Source of the DNA: SZUA-521 sp041738285
GTDB taxonomy: Bacteria; Pseudomonadota; Gammaproteobacteria; Pseudomonadales; Azotimanducaceae
Direction: 5' to 3'
NCBI GenBank assembly: GCA_041738285.1
Contig: JBGSQB010000027.1
Location: forward strand, 1 to 12,110
Length of the DNA: 12,110 nt
Shown: one piece after another, positions 6,142 through 12,110 of the stretch
How the letters are laid out: the number at the start of each line of letters is the position of its first letter
Position numbering within the stretch: position 1 is the stretch's first letter
Translations under genes and position numbers: made by a program
Notes under the pieces: model-generated
Database searches by the model: none
What the model was told of the DNA's origin: nothing
Seen by the model: the letters and a program-made list of their open reading frames with translations, nothing else

Positions 6142-6500
6142 GCTCCCGACTCTTCGCTCGTTGCTTTCCCATGTTCCATCGCCGGCGTGATACTCGATAC
6201 TGCCGATCGAGCGCTGAGAATGTTTCGATGGCCTTTGCAATCGTGCAAGAACTGGCGCTTCTCGGACACACCGCCGTTGCGGACGCGTCGGTCCTGAGAT
6301 TGAGTCACTGTGCGGGCCGAAACACTCCCGATGTCGGGCGCCGGAAAGGCCTTGCTGTGGGAGGGCAAGGCGCGTCGCGTCGCCTGAAGTCCCGACACAG
6401 CGCGCCGCCGTTGCAGCTTGGTTCCGTTCTCGCATCTCGCCGTGGTTGCGGATGCCTTGTTGTTTGACGCCAGAAAACGCACCTTTTAAGTCAGCTGCTT
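6142..6500. other. Intergenic stretch, no gene seen
   Basis: I find no frame with recognisable protein features on either strand. Several overlapping frames of about 80-110 codons exist on both strands but look like random open frames in GC-rich DNA. The stretch separates the mscL remnant from the receptor promoter and may hold its regulatory region. Confidence 0.4.
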
Positions 6501-6530
6501 TTGAACGAAATTCACGCCCTGTGGTAGAAT
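6501..6530 (+). promoter_or_regulatory. Sigma-70-type promoter of the TonB-dependent receptor gene
   Basis: The -35 box is TTGAAC (6501-6506) and the -10 box TAGAAT (6525-6530), spaced 18 bases, with TGG directly before the -10 box, which is an extended -10 signal. Transcription would start near 6537, leaving a leader of about 60 bases before the ATG at 6597. No Fur-like operator is obvious. Confidence 0.5.
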
Positions 6531-6583
6531 CGCTTCACTCTGCGCACTTTGTGGCGTCGGAGTTGACCCGATACAACTTACGT

Positions 6584-6588
6584 AGGGG
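6584..6588 (+). promoter_or_regulatory. Ribosome binding site of the receptor gene
   Basis: AGGGG is placed 8 bases before the ATG at 6597. It decides that start over the in-frame GTG at 6588, which overlaps the site itself. The resulting protein begins with a normal signal peptide. Confidence 0.5.
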
Positions 6589-6596
6589 TGGGGAGT

Positions 6597-8918
6597 ATGA
6601 CGCGACTAGTGTTTTTTGCCTGCGTGGCATCGGTGGCGTTGTCGTGGCAGAGCGCTGCGCTCGCTGCGGAGGGCGCCATCGAAGAAATCATCGTCACCGC
6701 TACAAAGCGGGAAGAATCCATTCAAGACGTTCCGATTGCTGTCACAGCCATCACCGGTGAAGACCTGACGGCGCGTGGTATCCAGGACGTTTACGACCTG
6801 CAACAGGTTGTTCCGAGCTTGCTCATCAACGACTCCAACTCCACCACCAACGGTGGCACGATGCGCATCCGAGGTATTGGCACCACCGGCAACAACGTAG
6901 GGCTGGAGTCGGCGGTAGGCACCTTCATCGATGGTATCTATCGCAGCCGCGCTGGTCAGGCGCTGAATGATCTCGTTGACGTCGAACGCATCGAAGTGCT
7001 GCGCGGTCCGCAGGGCACGCTGTTCGGGAAGAACACATCCGCCGGCGCAGTCAATGTAGTCTCCAAGAAACCCGATTTTGATTTCGGTGGCAGCGCCGGA
7101 ATTTCGGCCGGCAACTTTGATGCCTATCGCGTAGAGGGTACGCTCAATCTGCCCGCGATCGATGAAATCTTGGCGTTCCGTCTGGCGGGCAACTATAGCC
7201 AGCGCGACGGCTACTACGAAAACATAGACAACAACAAGTCGTACAACGACCGCGATCGCTACGCGGTAAAGGGCCAAATGTTGTGGACCCCGAACGATGC
7301 ACTATCGGTACACCTGATCGCTGACTATATTGATCGTGATGAGACCTGTTGTCCGGCCTCCTATCGGTTCGTGGGGCCGACCGGCAATGCGCTCAGAGCG
7401 TTGGGTGCTGAACCAGTCATCAGTCGCACCGGCCGAGTGGGGGTGAATGCTGATCCGTTCGAGAAGGTTGAGGACAAGGGCGCCGCGTTGCAGGTCGACT
7501 ACGATCTTGAGTTCGGTACGCTAACTTCGGTCACCGGCTATCGCGATTTCGATGTGGAACGGGGCCAGGACGTGGATTTCTCCAACGTCGATCTCTATCA
7601 ACTCGGCAATACCCGAGAATCATTCAAAAACTGGAGTGAGGAATTGCGGTTGGCCGGTACCGTGGGCGACTTCGATTGGCTCGTGGGCGGCTACATCTAT
7701 AAGGAAGAGATCGACAATGCCGGCGGTTTCCTGGTGCTCGCATCCCAAGGCCCCGCTTATTTCAATCTGTTGATCCCGGGCTCTGGCGCTTTGTTAGCGC
7801 CTGGCAATGGGCTATCGGCGGCGTTTCAGCAAGAGGGTAAAGGCTGGTCGCTGTTTACGCGTGACACGTGGCATGCCACCGATCGCTTCGACGTTACGAT
7901 CGGTGTGCGGTTTTCCGATGAAACGAAAGACGGTAGCAGCCTGATCAATGAAACTGGAACGGCGGGCGTGGTCGACAACAATTGGCCGTGTGCTGTGTTG
8001 CCGATTCCGACGTTCTGCGGCAACGCCGGCTTCGATGATACCCGTGACGAATCGGAGGAATGGAGCGGCTCGTTGAGCTTCGCCTACCAGATTACTGACG
8101 ACACCAATGCGTATGTGAGCTACGCCCGGGGCTTCAAGTCCGGCGGATTCAACCTGGATCCCACTGCGATCAAGATCAACGCGACCACCGGCGCGGTGAC
8201 CGACGCAAGCCAGTTCGACGCAGAAGTGGTAGACACCTACGAGATCGGCACCAAGAGCTCGTTGTTGGACGGTCGACTGAACCTCAACGCCACGGTGTTT
8301 TACTCGCAGTTCCAGGATTTTCAGCTCAACACGTTCACCGGTGCATTCTTTGTGGTTCAGAACGTGCCGGAGGTGAACAGTTCTGGCGTTGAAGTCGAAT
8401 ACCAATGGAACGTCGTCGACGGCGTGTTCCTCACCGGCGGTGTGACCTACGCCGACTCACGTTACGACCGTGGCCTAATCGTCAATGCGACGGCCCCGAT
8501 TGGAACTGTGCCGGGCTGCTTGACGATCAACCCCGCAAATCGCTGTACCGATCTCGACAATCAGCGCGTCACCAACTCGCCGCTATGGCAGGCGAGCACT
8601 GGTGTATTGATCGATCAAGAGCTGCCGTTCTGGGGTGGCATGCGCTACACGGCGAATGCCAACTGGGCGTTCCGCTCGAGCCTCAACACGGGTTCCGACC
8701 TGGACCCCGAAAAGCAGCAGGGCAGCTACTCGATATTCAACGGTCAAATCGGTTTGCGTACTTCCGACGACCGCTACGAAGTTACGTTGTGGGGCCAGAA
8801 CCTCACCGACAAGGAATACCGCACCATCGTATTCGATTCCGTCTCGCAGACCGGTAGCTGGAGCACCTTCGTAGGTTCGCCGCGTATGTGGGGCGTGACG
8901 CTTAAGACGAATTTCTGA
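6597..8918 (+). CDS. TonB-dependent outer-membrane receptor
   Basis: 773 residues, complete. A signal peptide (MTRLVFFACVASVALSWQSA, cleavage likely after ALA at residue 23) is followed by a TonB-box-like EEIIVTATKRE at 29-39. The plug domain, about 40-160, has DVPIAVTAI, TMRIRGIGTTG and the hallmark RIEVLRGPQGTLFGKNTSAG. The rest is a beta-barrel ending in WGVTLKTNF with the terminal Phe needed for outer-membrane assembly. Near the end, VTLWGQNLTDKEYRT is typical of the family. Such receptors import large or scarce ligands using the TonB-ExbB-ExbD motor. The substrate cannot be read from the sequence and there is no transporter or enzyme gene beside it to suggest one. Six cysteines in the mature protein, including an adjacent pair at 251-252, could form disulfides in surface loops. 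It has its own promoter and probably forms a single-gene unit. No terminator with a T run is seen after it. Confidence 0.96.
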   Translation: MTRLVFFACVASVALSWQSAALAAEGAIEEIIVTATKREESIQDVPIAVTAITGEDLTARGIQDVYDLQQVVPSLLINDSNSTTNGGTMRIRGIGTTGNNVGLESAVGTFIDGIYRSRAGQALNDLVDVERIEVLRGPQGTLFGKNTSAGAVNVVSKKPDFDFGGSAGISAGNFDAYRVEGTLNLPAIDEILAFRLAGNYSQRDGYYENIDNNKSYNDRDRYAVKGQMLWTPNDALSVHLIADYIDRDETCCPASYRFVGPTGNALRALGAEPVISRTGRVGVNADPFEKVEDKGAALQVDYDLEFGTLTSVTGYRDFDVERGQDVDFSNVDLYQLGNTRESFKNWSEELRLAGTVGDFDWLVGGYIYKEEIDNAGGFLVLASQGPAYFNLLIPGSGALLAPGNGLSAAFQQEGKGWSLFTRDTWHATDRFDVTIGVRFSDETKDGSSLINETGTAGVVDNNWPCAVLPIPTFCGNAGFDDTRDESEEWSGSLSFAYQITDDTNAYVSYARGFKSGGFNLDPTAIKINATTGAVTDASQFDAEVVDTYEIGTKSSLLDGRLNLNATVFYSQFQDFQLNTFTGAFFVVQNVPEVNSSGVEVEYQWNVVDGVFLTGGVTYADSRYDRGLIVNATAPIGTVPGCLTINPANRCTDLDNQRVTNSPLWQASTGVLIDQELPFWGGMRYTANANWAFRSSLNTGSDLDPEKQQGSYSIFNGQIGLRTSDDRYEVTLWGQNLTDKEYRTIVFDSVSQTGSWSTFVGSPRMWGVTLKTNF

Positions 8919-9186
8919 TACATGCGCAAGGGTCCGGCGGCCCGGTCGTCGCCGCGGGAAGTGCTTGCTGATCGAGCTGATGGGCTTGTGTTTTGTGCGC
9001 GCGAGCGCGGAATCGTTGAGCAAGAGAGTGTTCACGTTTCGCGTTCGTATCGTGCGCGTGATTCTCAATGTCGACAGGTGCGTTGATCGTGTCAGGTTCG
9101 TACGCTTCCGAGAGGCGGCCGACTTCATTCTGGTGATGGAGTTCCACATCAGCACCGCCCTCAGGGGGGTCGAACCGGGAAAACGC

Positions 9187-9480
9187 ATGATCGCTCCTAA
9201 GCCGAACGTAGTACTGGTGCACGGGGCGTGGGGTGATGGGTCGCATTGGAGCCACGCCATCCCGCCACTCCACGCCAAAGGGTACCGGACTTCGCTGGCC
9301 GGCGATGTTGATCGCACAAGCAAGCCGGCTGCGGCCTAGGACGGTCCGACCTCGCTGGTCGGTCATTCCTACGGCGGAATGGTCATCACCGACGCGGGGC
9401 ATGTGCCAAATGTTGTGGGTCTCGTGTACGTCGCAGCATGCGCCCCGGATGAATGTAGCGAACCCCACAGCGCACGTGGG
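9187..9480 (+). pseudogene. Alpha/beta-hydrolase fold protein, decayed
   Basis: From the ATG at 9187: KPNVVLVHGAWGDGSHWS (oxyanion HG motif), then IPPLHAKGYRT. About 12 residues expected next are missing and the frame goes directly to SLAGDVDRT. A TAG at 9337-9339 sits where the family usually has Gln, and the same frame continues with DGPTSLVGHSYGGMVITDAG, which holds the nucleophile elbow GHSYGG with the catalytic Ser, then VVGLVYVAACAPD. Homology fades after about 9450, and the acid and histidine of the triad are not found. Intact relatives have about 230-260 residues. The gene thus has an internal deletion, a nonsense codon and a lost 3' part. The 268 bases between the receptor gene and this start hold nothing I recognise. 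Its 3' side runs into the convergent arsR-type gene. Confidence 0.75.
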
Positions 9481-9545
9481 GTGCTCTCTGCGTTCGACCG
9501 AACCCGAAGCGCCCAGGTATGGCCAGCGTCTACCATGCCGATGGG

Positions 9546-9848
9546 TTACTCCGAACCGGCGAAAAATCCGCCCCACTCGTCGAGCACGTCGTGAATCAAT
9601 CTAGCGTTCGCCGAGTAGATCCGCTCCCGACCGCGCTTGCTGACCTCAAGCAGCCCGCTCTTGACCAGGGTCGCCAAATGACGACTGGTCGTCGGCCAAC
9701 TACACTCAAAGCGTCGCGCGATATCGCCGGCATTGCAGGATCCACGGTAGTGGACCGCGAGAAGTATTTGTCGACGCGCCGGATGGGCGAGTGATGAAAA
9801 GACCTCGTCCGCGATCTCGACGTCCCGGATGCCGCGTGGGCTAGCCAT
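9546..9848 (-). CDS. ArsR-family winged-helix transcriptional regulator
   Basis: 100 residues, normal for the family. After an N-terminal helix (ADEVFSSLAHPARRQILLAV, about residues 13-32), the DNA-binding part reads NAGDIARRFECSWPTTSRHL, then LVKSGLLEVSKRGRERIY (wing), then YSANARLIHDVLDEW. This is the ArsR/SmtB fold, as in the subgroup usually paired with SRPBCC or similar small genes. The metal-binding CVC motif of ArsR is absent, so the regulator probably does not sense arsenic or other soft metals. The start at 9848 overlaps the end of the next upstream ORF by 8 bases, suggesting coupled translation. It may repress its own two-gene unit; no operator could be picked out. The gene appears intact although its neighbours are damaged. 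Confidence 0.9.
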   Translation of the reverse strand: MASPRGIRDVEIADEVFSSLAHPARRQILLAVHYRGSCNAGDIARRFECSWPTTSRHLATLVKSGLLEVSKRGRERIYSANARLIHDVLDEWGGFFAGSE

Positions 9849-10038
9849 TCAGCGACACAACATGTGGAAACTCCATGTTCGGCTTGCCACCGCGTGCCTC
9901 GCAGAGTTGGTCCATCGGCTCCCAGATTGCCATGACTTCGGGGTGCTCGTGGGCGCGGTCGACGGCGCCATCCTGCCAGTCGAAGATCTCGAAGTGTAAA
10001 CGCGGGTACGATTGCGGGTAGATCGCGACGACAGTCAC
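9841..10038 (-). CDS. Short protein resembling the C-terminus of antibiotic-biosynthesis-monooxygenase-type proteins
   Basis: 65 residues from a GTG at 10038; an in-frame stop (TAA) lies 10 codons upstream, so no longer start is available. The sequence YPRLHFEIFDWQDG, then AHEHPEVMAIWEPMDQLCE and MEFPHVVSL resembles the second half of small dimeric ferredoxin-like (ABM-type) proteins, whose members have about 100 residues. The first two strands and the helix between them seem to be missing, so this may be a 5'-truncated gene. It overlaps arsR by 8 bases and would be the first gene of that unit. The family assignment is from pattern memory only. Confidence 0.5.
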   Translation of the reverse strand: MTVVAIYPQSYPRLHFEIFDWQDGAVDRAHEHPEVMAIWEPMDQLCEARGGKPNMEFPHVVSLNG

Positions 10039-10077
10039 TCGAAATCGTTTTAAATCAACAGCTTAGTCGACGTATCC

Positions 10078-10098
10078 AGTCCCGCCCCGGGCACCAAC
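10078..10098 (+). repeat. Imperfect copy of the tRNA-Leu 3' end (attachment-site relic)
   Basis: These 21 bases match the end of the tRNA-Leu gene and two bases beyond (10240-10260) at 19 of 21 positions, including GGGCACCAAC. Similarity stops sharply on both sides: the T-loop part before it and the bases after it do not match. A fragment limited to the tRNA 3' end is the usual form of an attachment site left by an island integrated in a tRNA gene. It could also be the end of a lost second tRNA gene. Confidence 0.5.
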
Positions 10099-10157
10099 CA
10101 CACGCGTTGCAGCCGATCCAATTCCGCCGCAACTTCGCGTGCGCCCAGGCGCCTCGC

Positions 10158-10163
10158 TATACT
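10158..10163 (+). promoter_or_regulatory. -10 box of the tRNA-Leu promoter
   Basis: TATACT (10158-10163) ends 9 bases before the tRNA, the usual spacing for a tRNA promoter. The -35 region near 10134-10139 (CTTCGC) is a poor match. Confidence 0.4.
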
Positions 10164-10172
10164 GCGCCCCTT

Positions 10173-10258
10173 GCCCAGGTGTTGGAATTGGTAGACAGGC
10201 AGGATTTAGGTTCCTGTGTCCTCGTGACGTGTGGGTTCGAGTCCCACCCTGGGCACCA
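10173..10258 (+). tRNA. tRNA-Leu, anticodon UAG
   Basis: 86 bases including an encoded CCA. The acceptor stem GCCCAGG (10173-10179) pairs with CCTGGGC (10248-10254), followed by A and CCA. The D-arm has the GGTAGAC segment typical of Leu tRNAs. The anticodon stem CAGGA/TCCTG encloses the loop TTTAGGT with TAG at 10207-10209. A long variable arm precedes the T-arm GGGTTCGAGTCCC, as expected for a class II tRNA. It reads CUN leucine codons. The gene looks intact and is followed 228 bases later by an integrase, so it is probably the integration target of the element to its right. Confidence 0.95.
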
Positions 10259-10416
10259 ACGGACTCGAACTGACCCGTTCCGACTTGATCCCATTTGGTC
10301 TCACTTCGTCTAGAATAAGTACCTAACCGAATAAAAGATAAAGAGTTTTTAGATCTGGATTCGGAAGAGTCCGTTCGTTGGTGTTTAGTGCGGTCCTTTG
10401 ACAGCCAGCACCTAGT
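10259..10416. other. Leader between tRNA-Leu and the integrase repeats
   Basis: This stretch includes an A/T-rich segment (about 10320-10355), unlike the GC-rich surroundings, and a small stem GGATTC/GAGTCC with a GGAA loop (about 10357-10372). TTGACA at 10398-10403 is a perfect -35 box, but no good -10 box follows; the best, TACGTT at 10422-10427, lies inside the first repeat. It may hold the integrase promoter. Confidence 0.3.
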
Positions 10417-10463
10417 GTGGGTACGTTTGTGGGTACGGCCAATTTGGCGCAAAGTTCGTACCC
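10417..10463. repeat. GTGGGTACG boxes before the integrase: two direct, one inverted
   Basis: GTGGGTACG occurs at 10417-10425 and 10429-10437 (12-base period), and its 7-base core returns inverted as CGTACCC at 10457-10463. They lie between a -35-like TTGACA and the integrase start. Repeated boxes between the att core and the integrase gene often are arm-type sites bound by the integrase or the excisionase and may also control the int promoter (inference). Confidence 0.4.
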
Positions 10464-10485
10464 TCAAATCGCGGGTTCGGGTCCC

Positions 10486-11688
10486 ATGCTCACAGAGACC
10501 AAAATCAAGGCCGCCAAACCTCGGGACAAGGCGTACAAGCTCACCGACGGCGGTGGCCTGACGCTGCTCGTGACGCCCAACGGTTCGAAGTTGTGGCGCC
10601 TCCGATACCGCTTTCGCAGTGTCGAGAACATGCTGTCGTTGGGTGCGTTTCCAGAGGTTGGATTGGCGCTGGCGCGCGAGCGGCGCGACGACGCGCGCAA
10701 ACTGCTGGCGCGGGATGTTGATCCCAGCGCTGCCCGGGCGGAACAGAAGGCGGCGCAAAGCGATGTGTTCGAGGTGGTCGCGCGCGAGTGGCTGGACAAG
10801 CAGCAACTCGCCGCCGTGACGATCGCGAAGGCCCAGTGGATCTTGGAATCGTTTGTCTATCCAGGGATCGGCCAGAGACCGATCAACGAAGTCACGGCCG
10901 CAGAAGTCCTCCGCGTGCTTCGCGGGATCGAATCTCGAGGCTTCCACGAGACCGCGCATCGGGCGCGTCAGCGCATCAGCCAAGTGCTGCGATATGCGAC
11001 GGCGACCGGACGCGCCGATCGTGACGTGACCCACGACTTGCGGGGCGCGTTGACGGCGGTGCCGACGCGTCACCGCGCCGCGATCATCGATCCGAGGAAG
11101 GTCGGCGAGTTGTTACGCGCGATTGACGGCTATGACGGACAGCCTGCCGTGACCTACGCATTGCGTCTGGCGCCGCTTTTGTTCGTACGTCCGGGCGAGC
11201 TGCGGGCCGCTGAGTGGACCGAGTTTGACGTGGAGGCGAACGAACCGCTGTGGCGCATTCCGGCGGAGAAGATGAAGACCGGGGTCCAGCACATCGTGCC
11301 ATTGGCACGCCAAGCGGTCGCGCTGTTGACCGCGTTGCGGCCATTGACGGGTTACAGCCGGTACCTGTTTCCCAGTCTACGCACGCCGGATCGGTGCTTA
11401 TCTGATGCAGCGATTGGCGCCGCGCTACGCCGATTGGGGTACAGTAAAGAAGAAGCGTCAGCGCATGGCTTTAGAACGACGGCATCCACGCTTTTGAACG
11501 AACTGGGACACAACGCCGATGTGATCGAACGGCAGCTTGCGCATGTGCCGAGCGACAAAGTCAGGTCAGCATACAACCGGGCAGAGCGCCTCGCGGAGCG
11601 ACGCAAGATGATGCAAGCCTGGGCGGACTACCTCGACGGATTGAGGGCGGATGACGCCACAGCGAAGGTGCGGGCGATCCACAGTTGA
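10486..11688 (+). CDS. P4-type tyrosine integrase (DUF4102 N-terminal domain)
   Basis: 400 residues, full length for P4-type island integrases. The start at 10486 (MLTETKIKAAKPRDKAYKLT) matches the family N-terminus; an upstream in-frame GTG at 10417 adds residues with no family match. The arm-binding DUF4102 domain occupies about 1-85 (DGGGLTLLVTPNGSKLWR, SLGAFPEVGLALARERRDDA), the core-binding domain about 95-190, and the catalytic domain about 200-385. The catalytic set is complete: R235 (FVRPGELR), a Lys near 262-264, H327 and R330 (HGFRTTAST), H353 (LAHV) and Y363 (SAYNRAE), followed by RRKMMQAWADYL. It cuts and joins DNA at the 3' end of the tRNA gene just upstream. No excisionase is seen nearby. 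The cargo would lie to the right, outside the window. Confidence 0.94.
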   Translation: MLTETKIKAAKPRDKAYKLTDGGGLTLLVTPNGSKLWRLRYRFRSVENMLSLGAFPEVGLALARERRDDARKLLARDVDPSAARAEQKAAQSDVFEVVAREWLDKQQLAAVTIAKAQWILESFVYPGIGQRPINEVTAAEVLRVLRGIESRGFHETAHRARQRISQVLRYATATGRADRDVTHDLRGALTAVPTRHRAAIIDPRKVGELLRAIDGYDGQPAVTYALRLAPLLFVRPGELRAAEWTEFDVEANEPLWRIPAEKMKTGVQHIVPLARQAVALLTALRPLTGYSRYLFPSLRTPDRCLSDAAIGAALRRLGYSKEEASAHGFRTTASTLLNELGHNADVIERQLAHVPSDKVRSAYNRAERLAERRKMMQAWADYLDGLRADDATAKVRAIHS

Positions 11689-11720
11689 TCTGTTTGTCGT
11701 GCGTCGACTCGAGCTGCGCT

Positions 11721-11746
11721 CGATCGATCTTCGACGAATTCGATCG
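11721..11746. repeat. Imperfect palindrome downstream of the integrase
   Basis: The 7-base arms CGATCGA (11721-11727) and TCGATCG (11740-11746) are perfectly inverted, with an inner TTCGACGAA palindrome. It lies 33 bases after the integrase stop. There is no T run, so it is a weak terminator candidate. Confidence 0.3.
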
Positions 11747-11909
11747 TGGACTGTCTGGGTCGATCTCCAAGTTAACGCTGTGCACACGACGAGGAGGCAG
11801 GGTGAGGTCAGCGGCTGCGGGAGGATCGTCGTGCGCAGCAGTCGTTCGCCATTGTTGGCGCGTAGCGACACGCACTGATTTTCCGGCGCTCGCCGAGCGG
11901 ACGCGCCGC

Positions 11910-11948
11910 GTTCAATGCAAACCACCGCCGTTGGGGTTTGTATTGAAC
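11910..11948. repeat. Long hairpin, 14-base inverted repeat
   Basis: GTTCAATGCAAACC (11910-11923) and GGTTTGTATTGAAC (11935-11948) are inverted copies at 13 of 14 positions; the mismatch can pair as G-U in one RNA strand. The stem can extend by CC/GG past one unpaired A, leaving a GCCGTT loop. There is no T run after it on either strand. It may be an element-internal binding site, an interspersed repeat or a terminator without a U tract. Confidence 0.5.
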
Positions 11949-12110
11949 ACCGACACTCGTGAGCGCGGTATCTGATCACACTGGAATCACTCGCCGCCGA
12001 TCGTGACGCGCAACGCCCCGAAGGTCGAAGCCACGTTCAACAGCCAGGATCGTGCCGAGCGTAGGCTCGGCGCGAGCCTGGCATCGCGCCGCAGGCCGCC
12101 GGTGTCACTA

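Larger units (their letters stand above)
11689..12110. other. Region after the integrase without a recognisable gene
   Basis: There is no convincing gene. It contains a 26-base imperfect palindrome (11721-11746) and a strong hairpin (11910-11948). At the right edge both strands are open: + from GTG 12003 to the end, and - from the edge to a stop at 11987-11989. Both have high GC at third positions, so I cannot decide which, if either, is coding. Confidence 0.4.

Noticed and set aside
6606..7277. 223-codon minus-strand frame inside the receptor gene
   Set aside because: It is antisense to the well-conserved plug domain, and its Val- and Ala-rich composition is a shadow of that gene.
9337..9339. 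TAG as a recoded codon (readthrough or pyrrolysine) in the hydrolase frame
   Set aside because: The same gene also has a deletion and a lost 3' end, so ordinary decay explains it.
8902..9576. 224-codon minus-strand frame between receptor and arsR
   Set aside because: It crosses antisense to the hydrolase remnant and the receptor end, with no recognisable motif.
10063..11073. 336-codon minus-strand frame over the integrase and tRNA
   Set aside because: It is antisense to an integrase with a complete catalytic set, and part of it is the tRNA-Leu gene read backwards, a common false gene.
1..12110. CRISPR array or rRNA gene
   Set aside because: No regularly spaced repeats and no rRNA-like segments were seen.

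Overview
The window looks like a GC-rich proteobacterial chromosome, most likely a free-living gammaproteobacterium. The reasons are a bufferin operon, a 773-residue TonB-dependent receptor of the 'IEEIIVTATKREES' type, an MscL relic, a CCA-encoding tRNA-Leu and a P4-type integrase. The genus cannot be read from the sequence.

Region 1 (1-4499, + strand) is a copper-type bufferin operon cut by the left edge. It holds the C-terminus of a BufA1 (DUF2282) peptide, bufB (DUF692 MNIO enzyme), bufC (DUF2063 partner) and a DoxX membrane protein, then a large gene joining two DoxX-like membrane units to a type II NADH dehydrogenase. bufB/bufC and bufC/doxX share ATGA stop/start overlaps and the last gap is only 8 bases, so the set is probably one transcript. 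The fusion gene carries a frameshift near 3809-3813. By family knowledge BufB and BufC convert core cysteines of the exported BufA1 peptide into thiooxazole-type groups that bind copper. The DoxX and NDH-2 parts may link this to membrane redox chemistry (inference).

Region 2 (4500-6500) is a scrap yard of gene remnants. On the minus strand it has a tail matching the end of GMP synthase (possible attachment site), an unrecognised 77-codon ORF, an excisionase-like HTH gene, a 31-residue ORF and the last 35 codons of a tyrosine integrase. It ends with a C-terminal DUF3604 fragment (+) abutting an N-terminal mscL fragment (-).

Region 3 (6501-8918) is an intact TonB-dependent outer-membrane receptor with its own promoter.

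Region 4 (8919-10040) holds a decayed alpha/beta-hydrolase gene (+), then on the minus strand an ArsR-family regulator overlapped by a short monooxygenase-like ORF.

Region 5 (10041-12110) is a genomic-island boundary: intact tRNA-Leu(UAG), an imperfect second copy of its 3' end 162 bases upstream, repeated GTGGGTACG boxes, and an intact P4-type integrase. The island cargo would lie beyond the right edge. The last 420 bases hold palindromes but no gene I can name.
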